Positions 35,884 through 48,040 are shown, counted from the first letter of the stretch. The stretch is 64,000 bases of DNA from Coffea arabica (GCF_036785885.1 NC_092323.1:11788501-11852500); one strand, 5' to 3'. The notes: generated by a model from the sequence alone, not told the origin. Made by a program: numbers and translations.

Positions 35884-35888
35884 TTAAG
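35884..35888. repeat. 5-bp target-site duplication of copia 2 (left)
   Basis: TTAAG is repeated at 40675-40679, just outside the second LTR. Confidence 0.88.
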
Positions 35889-36111
35889 TATTGGAGATAA
35901 TGTATATCGTTGTAACTGAGTTCGTTATCAGTTTGAATTGGTATATAGATATCCTTAGATATCCTTATCAGTTAGGCTTTATCCTTAGCTGTATTTGTAT
36001 TCAAATAAGATCAGTAGCTATCAGTAGTGAGATGGGAGGTTTGTGCTATATGTATATATCCCCTGACGGATGCCTAATGAAAAATATCTTCTTCCTCTGA
36101 AATCTTTTTCA
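35889..36111 (+). repeat. 5' LTR of copia 2
   Basis: This short LTR (223 bp) begins TATTGGAGATAATG and ends CTTTTTCA. It has nine differences from the 3' LTR, about 4%. Both LTRs start with TA instead of the canonical TG. The borders are fixed by the TTAAG duplication, the primer site and the purine tract. Confidence 0.9.
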
Positions 36112-36123
36112 TGGTATCAGAGC
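36112..36123 (+). other. Primer-binding site of copia 2
   Basis: TGGTATCAGAGC follows the 5' LTR with no spacer. It is complementary to plant initiator methionine tRNA. Confidence 0.92.
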
Positions 36124-36150
36124 AAGAAACCTCTGTCAACTGAAAAAAAC

Positions 36151-39100
36151 ATGGAAGGAGATGGAAAGAAAATAGCGTCGCCATACACCTTGTATGCCAA
36201 TGATAATCCTGAAAATATAATCACCCAGGTACAATTAAAAGAGGATAATTATGATGAATGGGCTAGAGCAATCCGAACTGCTCTCAGAGCCAAGAAGAAA
36301 TTCAGATTCATTGATGGAACCATAGCACAGCCAGATGAAGATTCTGATGAATTAGAAGACTGGTGGACAGTGAATTCCATGCTCATATCGTGGATGATGA
36401 ACACGATTGAGCCAATGGTGCGATCTACTTTGACACACAGGGAGATTGCAAAGAATTTGTGGGAAGACATTAAAGAATGTTTCTCAGTGACTGATGGTGC
36501 ACGAGTGCAGCAACTGAAGACAGAGTTAGCAAATTGTAAACAGCAAGGACTCACCCTTATGAGTTACTATGCTAAATTGAAGCGATTGTGGGAAGAACTG
36601 GCGAATTATGATGTCTGCGTGCAAGTGTGGGGGTTGTACGTGTAATGTAGCAACTGAAATAACAAAGAAACGAGAAGAAGAAAAACTTCATCAATTTTTG
36701 ATGGGGTTAGACGATGCATATAGAACAGTGAGATCAAACATTTTCAGCACCACTCCATTGCCTAGTGTGAGCAAGGCGTATTCCTTGATGTGCCAAGAAG
36801 AATGGGTTCGAAATATTTCCAAGGAAAAAGAGATCAACAACGAAGCGGCTAGCTTTGTGGTTCAGGCCAAAATAGGAATCAAGGATAGAAGTGCCGTTTG
36901 TAAACACTGCAATCGCGAAGGGCATGATGCTGAGGGATGTTTTCAGCTGATTGGATATCCCGATTGGTGGGGTGATCGACCTAAAATGTCTGGTTCGGGT
37001 CGAGGAAGACAGACTAGAGACAGAGGACGTGGCAAGATGTCAGGAAGAGGACGAAATGGGGCACGAGTTAATGCAGCTCTAGTAATTGAAGAATCCACTG
37101 CTATAACAAAGGATTTTGCTACTCCTAAAGGACTAACAAATGAATAATGGGCAGCAGTTATGAGTCTGTTGAACGCTTGCAACTCAGAATCAGGGAATAA
37201 TGAGAAGATGACTGGTAAGGAAAACTTTATCTGGATAATTGATTCCGGCGCTACACAGCATATGACAGGAAATTCGAGCTGTCTATCTAGTTTGAACCAG
37301 ATATTAGGCTGTCCAATTGGCTTGCCTAATGGAGAACAGATGCTGGCATTGCAAAAAGGATCGATTCGGATGGGACAAAATATTCAATTAGACAATGTTC
37401 TTCATGCTTCAGGATTACATTGCAATTTAATCTCAGTATCACAATTGGTTGATGACTCAAAATGTAATGTGTTGTTTACTGATAAGCTTTGTTTGATATA
37501 GGACCGCACTTCGAGGATGGTGATTGGAGCGGGTGAACGATGCAAGGGGCTTTATTACTTCAAGAAGGAGACGCCAGTCCAAGCACTTCAAACTCGGATG
37601 TTGGATTCATGTGATCTTTGGCATCGGAGAATGGAGCACCCGTCTTCAAAGGTCATAGGTTTAATTTCTGGAATTAAGATTCAATTAGGTTCAAATAAAA
37701 CTTGTGATGCTTGTTTTAAAGCTAAGCAAACGAGAGAAGTATTTTGTTCCAGTGATATTAGAGCTAGTGAAACATTTGAATTGATTCATTGTGACTTGTG
37801 GGGACCATATCGAGTCTCTAGTTCTTGTAATGCATCTTATTTTCTTACGATTGTTGATGATTTTTCGAGATGTGTGTGGATATATTTGAAGATAGATAAA
37901 ACTGAAGTTGGAAATATTTTGCCAAATTTTGTTGCTATGGTTCAACGACAATTTGATAAGAATGTTAAGATAGTTAGAAGTGATAATGGCAGTGAGTTCA
38001 TTAGTTTGAAGGAATATTTTTTTGACAAAGGGATAATACATCAAACTTCATGTGTGGGAACGCTCCAACAGAATGGACGAGTGGAAAGAAAGCATCGACA
38101 TATACTGAATGTGGCTAGAACTTTGCGATTTCAGGCCAACTTACCAATCAGATTTTGGGGAGAATGTGTGTTAACTGTTGGATATCTAATTAATCGTACC
38201 CCTTCTCAATTACTGGGAGGAAAAACACCTTATGAAATGCTATATGGTCACTTGCCTGATTATCGGTCAATTCGTACATTTGGTTGCTTGTGTTATGCAA
38301 AGAACTTGAATCGTGAGAAGGATAAATTTTCTCCTCGAAGCCGTAAATGTATCTTTGTGGGTTATCCGTTTGGACAGAAAGGTTGGCGGTTGTATGATTT
38401 AGAAACAAGAAAGTATTTTGTGTCTCGGGATGTTGTATTTTGTGAAGATGAGTTTCCATTTGCAGCTGACCACGCACCTGATCATGTTCAAACCTGTAAG
38501 CATAATTCAATATCATCTCAAATAGATGATTACCTTGAAGAAGAGGTAAGTGGTCAGACAAGAGACAAGGAAAAGGAGCAGCTTGATCATGTTCGTGAAA
38601 CTCATGAGCATTTAGATTGTGTGCAGAATGACAATGCCGACGTAAGGGAGGGAGGTACAACAATTGAACCTCGAATGGAGAACGTAGAGACAGTAGAAGG
38701 TGTGACAGCACTTGGACGTGGACTTCGCTCCAAGAAAGTTTCTACAAGGCTGAAGGATTGTGTGACTTATGCAGTTCAAAGTGAAAGCCCCTCTGCAAGT
38801 TCAGCCAAACCATCATCATTCTCAGGTATGTCCTATGACTTAACTCAATATGTTGATTACACGAAATTCTCACCATGTCATCAAGCTTTCTTGGCAGCCA
38901 TCACAACCAATATTAAGCCAAGATTTTATCATCAAGTAGTTAAAGTTGTCCGATGGAGAGAAGCTATGCAAAAAGAGATTGATGCACTCAAACAAAATGG
39001 CACATAGACTCTCGTTGACTTACCACCAGGGAAGAAAGCAATAGGAAGCAAATGGGTGTACAAAATTAAGTATAATTCTGATGGGACCATTGAACGATAC

Positions 39101-40444
39101 AAGGCACGATTGGTAATTCTTGGCAACAACCAAGTTGAAGGGATCGACTACAACGAAACCTTTGCACCAGTAGCAAAAATGGTTACGGTCTGCACATTTC
39201 TCTCTGTGGCAGCAGCTAAAGGATGGGGACTTCATCAAATGGATGTTCATAATACTTTTCTCCATGGAGACTTAGCCGAAGAGGTTTACATGAAGCTACC
39301 TCCTGGATTTCACACTGACCAGCCGGGGAAGGTGTGTCGCTTGAGAAAGTCACTTTACGGTTTACGACAAGCACCATGTTGTTGGTTTGCAAAATTGGCT
39401 GAAGCTCTAAAACGGTATGGTTTTCTTCAGTCACAGTCTGATTATTCCTTGTTTACTTTGATGCGAGATGGGATACAGTTGGCTGTGTTAGTGTATGTGG
39501 ATGACCTTATTGTAACTGGAAACAAAACGCATTTGATCAATGAATTCAAATCATACTTGCGCCAGTGTTTTCACATGAAAGATTTAGGTGTTTTGAAGTA
39601 TTTTTTGGGTGTTGAAGTAGCTCGAAATGCTGAAGGGATTTTCTTGTGTCAGCGAAAATATGCTTTAGATATCGTTCATGAAGCAGGATTGTTGGGTGCT
39701 AAACCTTCGAAGTTTCCTATGGAGCAAAATCATCATCTCGCTAAGGGTGATTTGCTGTAGGACCCTGAACAATACCGAAGGCTGGTGAGACGATTGATTT
39801 ACTTGAGCTTAACTCGGCCTGAATTGTCCTATGGTGTGCATATTTTGGCACAATTTATGCAACAGCCACGGAAAGAGCATTGGGAGGCAGCCTTGCGCAT
39901 AGTCCGATACTTGAAAGGTAGTCTAGGACAAGGCATTTTACTCAAAATTGATTGCAATCTTGAACTGAAAGCTTATTACGATTCGGATTGGGGAGGTTGT
40001 CCATTAACTCGGAGATCACTTACAGGTTATTCCATCTTTCTTGGGAACTCTCCGATTTCATGGAAGACCAAGAAACAACATACGGTTTCTCGCTCCTCTG
40101 CTGAAGCAGAATATCGCTCTTTGGCTGCAACGGTTTGTGAATTGAAATGGCTAAAAGGTTTGTTATTGTCTTTGGGCGTGCATCATGATCAATCTGCTGG
40201 AGTATTTTGTGATAGCCAAGCCGCAATGCATATAGCTGCGAATCCTGTCTTTCATGAACGCACCAAACATATCGAAGTTGATTGCCATTTTGTTCGTGAT
40301 AAACTACAGAAAGGTATGATCAAAACAGTTTATGTTCGAAACCATGACCAATTAGCAGACATTCTAATCAAAGCTTTGGGTCGAGCTCAGTTTGAGTTTC
40401 TTCTTCGCAAATTGGGCGTTCGTGATCCTGACGCTCCAACTTGA
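36151..40444 (+). pseudogene. Copia 2 gag-pol polyprotein, frameshifted and with four stops
   Basis: Gag begins MEGDGKKIASPY. A frameshift near 36606-36615 lies just before the cysteine motif CKCGGCTC. The rest is one frame broken at TAA 37145, TAG 37499, TAG 39005 and TAG 39758. Domains seen are a CCHC knuckle (CKHCNREGHDAEGC), protease (WIIDSGATQHMTG), integrase core (HCDLWGPY, TIVDDFSRCVW, LQQNGRVERKH), RT (LVYVDDLIVTGN) and RNase H (SDWGGCPLTRRSLTGY). It ends at TGA 40442, close to a purine tract GAGGGAGGG and the 3' LTR. By comparison with the family, three stops replace glutamine codons and one a tryptophan codon. Confidence 0.92.
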
Positions 40445-40451
40445 GGGAGGG
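40442..40451 (+). other. Polypurine tract of copia 2
   Basis: TGAGGGAGGG lies immediately before the 3' LTR and overlaps the end of the polyprotein frame. Confidence 0.85.
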
Positions 40452-40674
40452 TATTATAGATAATGTATATCGTTGTAACTGAGTTCGTTATCAGTTTGAA
40501 TTGGTAAATAGATATCCTTAGATATCCTTATCAGTTAGGTTTTATCCTTAGCTGTATTTGTATTCAAATAAGATCAGTAGCTATCAGTAGCGAGATGGGA
40601 GGTTTGTGCTGTAAGTATATATCCCTTGATGGATGCCTAATGAAAAATATCTTCTTCCTCTGAAATCTTTTTCA
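40452..40674 (+). repeat. 3' LTR of copia 2
   Basis: The 223-bp partner of 35889-36111 begins TATTATAGATAATG and is followed by the TTAAG duplication. Confidence 0.9.
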
Positions 40675-40888
40675 TTAAGCTTGGGATCGTAATTCTGAAA
40701 ACACGACTAGTATGTTAAGCAGCTTGTTAGTAATAACAAAACTCAGGTTTTGACGCAAAAAAAAGTCGTTAATTCACTCAGGATTTTCGGGTTCCATCCA
40801 TTATCAAGGCAGGTTTATTAAGCCAACCCTACAGCCAGTTGCCTTATTTCAATTGGGCCCCAATTGACACGTGAAAGATGTCCACGCT

Positions 40889-41415
40889 TAGGCCTGTCAA
40901 CGGGTCGGGTCTAGACCCGGATCCGGACCGGATCCGTGAAATTATTGCGGGTATGGATAGGGATTTAATTCCGTTTCCCGGATCCGGATCCGGATCCGTT
41001 TTGTCAAACAAAAAACGGGTCGGATACGGAATATAGTATTCCGACCCGTATTAGACCCGGATCCGGATATAAATGAATTAATAATTTAAAAAATATATAT
41101 TTATCAATATAATTTGATTAGGGTGATGTATTTTAATAAAGTTAATTTGATTTCTTTTCTTATTTGATTTTTTCTTTGCATTAGTTAGAAATTAGTTTAC
41201 AAATATATTTTTTTCTCATTTTTATTAGAAATTATAAATTTTGGTAAATTTGTTCGGGTAGACCCGGATCCGGATCCGGACCCGCCGGATCCGGATTCGG
41301 AACATAGAATAAAAGACCCGTCGGGTAAACGGGTCGGATCCGGATCCGGCATAGTAATCCGGATCCGGGTCCGGAATATGAATTCCGGCCCGGACCCGGC
41401 CCGTTGACAGCCCTA
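40889..41415. mobile_element. hAT-type MITE rich in GGATCC/CCGGAT motifs
   Basis: The element is 527 bp and bounded by exact 8-bp duplications TCCACGCT (40881-40888 and 41416-41423). The left end TAGGCCTGTCAACGGGTCGG mirrors the right end, whose complement reads TAGGGCTGTCAACGGGCCGG. Both arms are packed with GGATCCGGATCC and GACCCG motifs around an AT-rich centre. There is no coding capacity. Confidence 0.93.
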
Positions 41416-42015
41416 TCCACGCTGAGTTGCCTTGTCAATACTTCTTCGGCCTACGGTGGAGAGGTCGTTCTACTTTCCACAGTAGAAGCAACCGGATGGC
41501 ATTCTTGATACGGTCTCTGCAGTTCACCCTCTTGTGCCATTGCTCGATATAATCAAGCCTCACGAGAAACTTATCATGGTTGGTGTGCCAGAAAAGCCAC
41601 TCGGAGTGCGGGCATCTCCCCTGCTTCAAGGCAATTGTCTAATATTACTTCCTTTCGATACCTTTTGTTTTTTTTTTTTCCACATAATTAAGTAGACATC
41701 AACCATGAAATCAAAACTGATATAGACACGAGAGTTGAATTACAGTGCATTGTCAGAATTTCTTATGTAAATGTACAACAAAATAATAATTGGGTATTTC
41801 TTTTATAAAAATAGGAAGGAAGCTGATAGGAGGCAGTAGCATTGGCGGGCTAAAGGAGACACAAGAGATGATAGATTTTGCAGCAAAGCACGGAGTAATA
41901 CCAGAGATAGAGATCATCCCGATTGATTATGTGAACACTGCGATTGAGCGTTGAAAAAGCTGATGTTAAGTACAGATTCGTGATTGACGTTGAGAAAACC
42001 ATGAAAGCTGCTTGA

Positions 42016-42599
42016 GGACTTCCAGAAACTGGTTTTTAACAGGATTATATTCTTAGTTTCGCTAATAAATGAGACTCCGTATGTATAGCGAGTTTTGGAC
42101 ATTTTGAACGCCTAAAATCCTATAACATTTCCATTTTTTAGATTTCATTTTCTTTAAATTTTAGTATAACAGAATACTGTGCAAACTCCTGCCTAGTTGT
42201 GCCTGCATTTGCAATTCAATTGCTACACATCTTAGTCTAAGAATTTATTTATTTATTTATTACAGATAACTAGTTGTGCTTCCAATAGCAAAATGGAATG
42301 TGTAAGTTGGAAAAGCCGTGTTTCCATAGTTCATGTAAACCAAGCAAATAATCTTCCTCTACAATTAGAAGAACAGTAGAAGAACTAGTTTTATCATTTA
42401 TGGTTATCCTAGTATATTTAGCAGTACATCATTTATTCTAACCAACTAACAAGATATCAAGATTGAAGATTAGATATAGAATAGAATAGAAATTATCGTG
42501 TCAACAAAAAATAAAAAAAAAGTTCGGTGAGTAGGCTGGCAACCTCCGCCACTTGTTCTTGAATCAGCAGTCCAAATTAAATTTGTGGCCAACTGAAAG
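42016..42599. other. 3' flank of dehydrogenase copy A
   Basis: No gene or bounded element is recognised. Confidence 0.5.
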
Positions 42600-42607
42600 T
42601 TTGTAAC

Positions 42608-43462
42608 TAGGTCTGTTAATTGAGCCATATGAGTCGGACCTTCATAAATTCATATTCAACTCATTTAATATGGAACACTTTCGGATTTCGGGTCATGAAT
42701 TTCAGGTTAATAAATGAGAAGATTATACTCAACTCACAAAATATTCGGATTTTGTGCCTTATTTGGACTTAACCCAAACTCACTTATTACTCCTCAATTT
42801 TCTCAATATAATTACTATATATTAAGTTATAAAACTAATTTAATATTCTCAGGATTACAATATTAAAACTAAACATGAACAAGTAATAACTCTTAAAAAG
42901 TACATAAACCAAAATTTTTTCAACAATATTTATATCTAATTCGTTCAAAACATTTGAAAAATAGTAATAAAACATGCAGTCATAAACCAATACATTTTCA
43001 AAGGTTGAAACTTCTTCATAGTTTTGTGACTTGAATTTAAGCATGCTTTGATGATTTGTGTTTCTAGACAAAAAAAAAAAAAAAAGTCAACCAATGTAAG
43101 GTCAATACAAAAATTTACTCAACTAATAAGAAAAGTTAGTTTCAGTTATGCATTATTAATATTGACTCTCAAAAAAGATAATAAAAGAGTCTTCATATGT
43201 AATTTTATATTTTGTAATTTGTTTATATTTAGTATTTAGTAATATAATATCAAAATCTAAATATTGTATATATAGGTAATTAAATGGTCGGGCTTATATC
43301 GAGTTTGAATCTAATGAGACCCAAACTCAATTCATATTTAATTTAAGTCTATTTTTTAGATCTAAATTCAGACAGGCTCAATGAAAGATCGCGTTCATCT
43401 GACTTTTTTTTTTGAATCGATCGAACCGAACTCGAGCTAGCAGTGTCGCGTTCACAGTCCTA
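42608..43462. mobile_element. hAT-type MITE, 855 bp
   Basis: It is flanked by 8-bp duplications TTTGTAAC (42600-42607 and 43463-43470). The ends TAGGTCTGTTAATTG and the complement of the right end, TAGGACTGTGAACGC, share the TAGG.CTGT.AA pattern with the element at 40889-41415. The interior is AT-rich without a transposase. Confidence 0.85.
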
Positions 43463-43470
43463 TTTGTAAC

Positions 43471-45470
43471 CAGAACAGAGCATGGCGATGTGTTGTCCTC
43501 ATCCCCGTTGTTCTTCCTTCTATAGACAGACGACACGACTTTGCACCACATATTCATCGTCAAAAGGTTCTTCAACACACTTCAATCACAAATCGTTGTC
43601 ACCTGTCACACTCCCAAACCGGACAATTCCTTGTGATCATTTGCCCAATGTTAGTTTGTTTACAAGTTGAAGAATTTTTGCTCGGCATCGAGGAGCCACT
43701 TTTGGGATCTTAACAACTCTTCCAATTCCCACCCCAACGCTTTGCCCTTGACAAAGTAGAGCCGTCCGAGAACAGCTGACTCTTTTTCTTGTGGAGGAGA
43801 GCCATGTATTAGTTTATCGGTACTTGTTTAATTAACGTTAACACGTAAGAAGAGGGTCATTTACGTTTCGAAGCAATAAACGATTAAGTATTGGTGCGAT
43901 TTCGCTAGTCTCCCGAAATTTGGTAGAGAGAAATCATCCGTTCTACTACTAATCATAAGTTGATGACCATGATGAAGACAGCAAAAGCAAGAGAAAACAA
44001 AAATATCAAGTGCTAATCCATTTTGACGATATATTTTATCTTGCGTGTCCACGTGGTAGGAGATAGGCATGTTTTGCCTAGGATTTCGATATCCTTTATG
44101 TTTTCCATACGAGTAGTAGTTTATTCCTAAGGGATTCGATATCGTTTATGTTTTCCAACAATTGTTGCCTAAGAATGAACAACAATAGTAGTTTATTTTT
44201 TTTTTGTTATTGATACTACTAATAATTGATTAATCAATTTCTCTATTTTGTTATTATATATTTGAAAAGTTAAATTTCTTAAATGACATTGAATTCAACA
44301 TTTGGGAAAAAAATCTTTTACTCACATACATTTTTTTTGTATAAAATATTGACCTACGAAATTAAGAAATAAACAAATTTTGACTAATCTAGTCTACTTA
44401 TTTAAACAATTGTTTAAAGAAAAAAAGGAAGAATTTAAAAAGAAAATTAACAAATAGGATACATTAAAAGGGGTAAATTTTTTCAAGCATATCATTCAAG
44501 AGGGCAAAATGCCTATTATTATAGTTTAGGGGATAAACTGTAACTGGGTAAATAGTTTATAGGGATTTTTTGCATTTAACCCTTTATCAAACGATTATTA
44601 CGAATCGGTTAGGAAATCACTGCTCCTAACATCACAGTGAAAGCAATCCCTTAGGAATCGGTTAAAGAAATATTTTTTTCTTTTTGTATTAAAAAAAGAT
44701 TAATCTTTGCTATATTGATAATATATACTACATTAATGGGTATCATGTATACACCAGCAGATTTGAATTCATAATAATTCATCTTACATGCGACATGTAT
44801 ATAGTCTTGTAAGTACAAACATTGTGTGATACATTTCTAGTGTAAAAAGCATTAATTCAACTAAAAAATAGATATATAATGTGTCCATTTGGATAGGAGA
44901 TTATTTGGAAAAGATTATCTAAAATAATATTATAGCACTTTTTGTGATATAATGTATGTGAGATAACAATGTATTCAAAAATTGTGTTTGTAATGCAATC
45001 AAAATAAATTTCGAAAAAAAAAAAAAATTTCGGCTGAACTTGACAACCAAACATACCCAACTTCGTTCTTAAAATTAGGCTTGGGAGTAGACGGTGTTAT
45101 GTTCGATTCATTTGGTTGTCTGTTCGCTTTAATATTTGGTTTATAATTTTATTATATTATTGTATTAACTGAATGTGGAATATTTTAATTATATATATAC
45201 TAACTTTTTTCATAAAACAACAATATAACGTGATTGTGCATCATATAAGGTAGCAAATGTAATAACGGAACAGAATTTACCGAATTGCTATGGCAAATTA
45301 AGCTGTCATTTGAGAATCGGGAAGAAGTTAGAAAACTGGAGATGTGATTCATGTGAAGCCGCCAGTCGCATCTGTGGTTCCGTGTACGCTTTTTGCATCA
45401 GCTGATTATCGTTTATATGCCATTTTATACAACAAAATTGGAACAATCACGACTCAAGAGTCAAATCATG
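43471..45470. other. Intergenic region before dehydrogenase copy B
   Basis: No gene is recognised. A possible AT-rich MITE lies around 44880-45055 (GTCCATTTGGATAGGAG to CAACCAAACATACCC), with ends only weakly supported. Confidence 0.45.
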
Positions 45471-45482
45471 AAACCTAAGCTC

Positions 45483-45523
45483 TGACGTTAGATTCTCTCT
45501 CTCCTACCTCACCAGCTACGTCA
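45483..45523 (+). promoter_or_regulatory. Paired TGACGT / ACGTCA boxes upstream of dehydrogenase copy B
   Basis: TGACGT at 45483-45488 and ACGTCA at 45518-45523 form an inverted pair 230 bp before the start codon. The same pair with nearly the same spacing and distance precedes copy C. TGACG cores are known sites for TGA-class bZIP factors; regulation of this gene is inferred. Confidence 0.55.
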
Positions 45524-45712
45524 CCCTCTGCCGCAAACTTCCGCCTATATGTATACATGCGGCCATTACCACGTTAAGCGAAGAACCTCGTCACTCCTTT
45601 CTCTAGTATTAGTGTATTACTGGCTGCGAGCCTACCGTCTATTGCTGCTTTCCTCGCTTCCTTTTTCGAACCAGTAAAAAAGGCTCAGCCCCGTTAATTC
45701 TGAAGTGAAGAA

Positions 45713-47717
45713 ATGGCAAAAACAGAGCATCCAGTGAAGGCTGTTGGATGGGCTACTAGAGACCCATCTGGAGTGCTCTCTCCATTTAAGTTTTCAAGAA
45801 GGTATAGTCACGCATTTACATTTTTAACTGGTTTGATGGTTGTTTTTCCTTTTTTTGGGTGGGTTGGTGGGATTATGAAATTGTTGTTGTTTTTGTGATT
45901 TTGCAGGGCTACTGGTGAGCATGATATTCAATTCAAAGTGTTGTATTGTGGGATCTGTCATTCGGATCTTCATTTCTGCAAGAATGAATGGGGCTTCTCT
46001 CAGTACCCCATGGTACCAGGGTAAGTAAGAATTTATGAATCCCAAGCTTGATCAGCTCGTCGTACTTTTTAATTTTTTTGAAAACTTGGCTAGCAAAATT
46101 ATGCTAATTTTGTTCAAATGCAAAAGATTACTTTGAAATCGACGCACTTCAGGGTAATTTTACGCCTGGTGTGTAAAGAAGGATGGAAAACTGGAAATGT
46201 TAGCAGTAACTGTTTCGTTGGATTGATAGTACTTTTGTATTTTATATGACCAAGTTTGAAGTTCTAGTATGACAAATTAATTATGATTTCTTGATTTAAT
46301 GGTGTTGTATGGATAGATTTGGATTAAGCGGACATTAAGACAAATAAGATTTCCCTCCTTGTTAAAGACAATAACAATGTTAATCATACTGACAAAATAA
46401 TGAAAAAAAAGGAGGAGGAATATTTCGCTTGTTCTTATACGACGTAGATTGATGATTCAAAACACCAACTTTTTGGGAGATAAAACAAATATTGAAGAAG
46501 TTGGATTGTTATCGCTTTTCTTTCAGCCATGATTCGTGAAGAATAAGTAAGGATCCTTTTAGTTTTGTTTTAACAATTGGCAAGGTGCTGACAACTACAA
46601 TTCATCAATACAGGCATGAAATTGTGGGTGTAGCAACTGAAGTTGGTAGTAAGGTCGAGAAAGTCAAGGTTGGGGACAAGGTTGGTGTCGGTTGCCTAGT
46701 AGGATCATGTCGCGGCTGTGATATGTGTTCCCAAGATCTTGAGAACTACTGCCCGAAACAGATACTAACATACAGCGCCATTGACACGGATGGAACACTC
46801 ACCCAAGGAGGCTATTCTAATATCATGGTAGCTGATGAGCACTTTGTTGTTCGCTGGCCGGAGAATCTGCCGATGGATATCGGTGCACCCCTCCTATGTG
46901 CTGGGATCACTACTTATAGCCCCTTGAGATATTTTGGACTTGACAAACCTGGCGTACATGTCGGTATTGTTGGCTTGGGCGGGCTTGGGCATGTTGGCGT
47001 GAAATTCGCGAAGGCTTTTGGTGCAAAGGTGACTGTGATCAGTACCTCCGAGGGTAAAAGGCAGGAAGCCATAGGAAAACTTGGTGCAGATGGTTTCTTA
47101 AACAGCCGTGATCCTGAGCAGCTGCAGGTAATTAATGTTTTATTGGAGTTGTCTTGGTTCCGAGATTAGTCACCGATTGATATTGTAGGTTTTGCTAGTT
47201 GCAACAAAACAATGTTTACTGATTCAAATTGTAATTGGTCTGTTTAATTGAATGAGCAGGCTGCGGCAGGTACCATGGATGGTATTATAGATACTGTTTC
47301 TGCTGTTCACCCCATTGTCCCATTGATCAATTTGTTGAAGCCTCATGGGAAGATTGTCATGGTTGGGGTACCCGAAAAACCACTTGAATTTGGCACATTT
47401 CCCCTTATAGCGGGTAAGCATTGCATTTCTCCCTTTGTTTTTCCCCTTTTTGTTGGCCTAGCATTTTCTGGTCGTACTACCTGTGCCTAACTTGCAAACT
47501 TGATGAATTTACAGGCAGGAAGACCATGTCTGGGAGTGCCATCGGTGGCTTAAAGGAAACTCAAGAAATGATCGATTTTGCCGCAAAGCACAATGTCTTA
47601 CCAGATGTGGAGATCGTCCCGGTGGACTATGTCAACACCGCAATGGAGCGCCTGTTGAAAGCTGATGTCAAGTACCGATTCGTGATTGACATTGGAAACA
47701 CATTGAAATCTGATTAA
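45713..47717 (+). CDS. Zinc alcohol dehydrogenase copy B (CAD / 8-hydroxygeraniol dehydrogenase type), intact
   Basis: This is a medium-chain, zinc-dependent, probably NADP-dependent alcohol dehydrogenase of the cinnamyl alcohol dehydrogenase family. Exons are 45713-45801, 45907-46020, 46614-47127, 47260-47413 and 47515-47717, totalling 1074 bases or 357 residues. Catalytic zinc ligands fit Cys47 (YCGICHSD), His69-Glu70 (VPGHEIVG) and Cys163 (LLCAGITTY). Structural zinc ligands are Cys100, 103, 106 and 114. The Rossmann motif GLGGLG is at 188-193, followed by VTVISTS, whose serines fit NADP preference. Among proteins I remember it is closest to Gentianales 8-hydroxygeraniol dehydrogenase (iridoid pathway), though family members also act on cinnamyl aldehydes and other monoterpene alcohols. 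The substrate cannot be decided from sequence alone. No targeting peptide is seen, so it is probably cytosolic. Confidence 0.92.
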
Positions 47718-48040
47718 ATCGTGCAGCCCATGCTCTCGAAAATGTAGCTTATACAAGAAAAGACCTAAAAATATCCTTTCCCTATTAGAATTTTTGTCCA
47801 GCTGTTATGGGATTGGATTTTTACTATTAATGAAATATATTACCATCTGTAGTGAGTAGTAGTTTTAGTTTGATACTTGATACGAGTCTCAATTGTAACA
47901 GCCTTGGAACTTGTTGCCGTCTTTCAATGTAACGGCCGTCCCTGTCACGGAGATGCTATTACTTTGAAGTTAGTCGATTATCATTACTTGTATCGCCCAT
48001 TAACATTCCTATCCTCCAAATAAATATCGGGAGAGGGCCA
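47718..48040. other. 3' flank of dehydrogenase copy B
   Basis: Probable 3'-UTR. An AATGAAATATATT-type signal near 47829 could serve polyadenylation. Confidence 0.45.

Larger units (their letters stand above)
35889..40674 (+). mobile_element. Ty1/copia LTR retrotransposon 2, decayed, with TA...CA ends
   Basis: The element is 4786 bp with 223-bp LTRs, a primer site and a complete set of copia domains. Its gag-pol frame has one frameshift and four stops. It is inserted in the third intron of dehydrogenase copy A, in the same orientation as the gene. The 4% LTR divergence makes it several times older than copia 1. Confidence 0.93.
31558..42015 (+). pseudogene. Dehydrogenase copy A (CAD / 8-hydroxygeraniol dehydrogenase type), pseudogene with a 9-kb intron 3
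   Basis: All five exons of the family are present in order: 31558-31655, 31776-31889, 32003-32515, about 41483-41630 and 41815-42015. Exons 1 and 2 have the normal lengths of 98 and 114. Exon 3 is 513 instead of 514, with a 1-bp loss near 32160 giving an early TAG. Exon 5 is 201 instead of 203, with a 2-bp loss near 41950. The exon 2 donor reads GGGGCC and the exon 3 donor GGAAGG where GT is expected, so splicing is also damaged. Readable parts include YCGLCHSDVH, the structural zinc cysteines ([13 protein letters not shown]), [20 protein letters not shown] and [18 protein letters not shown]. Intron 3 holds a SINE, tandem duplications, a decayed copia element and a hAT MITE. Confidence 0.9.

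Noticed and set aside
38190-38711. Antisense open frame of 173 residues in copia 2
   Set aside because: It is a shadow of integrase coding sequence with no conserved motif.
40889-41415. GGATCC-rich repeats as a CRISPR-like or satellite array
   Set aside because: No regular spacers, and the sequence is bounded by inverted ends and an 8-bp duplication, so it is a hAT MITE in plant DNA.
44880-45060. MITE with GTCCATTTGG / CCAAACATAC ends
   Set aside because: The inverted ends match over only a few bases and no target duplication was found, so it is mentioned only within the intergenic entry.
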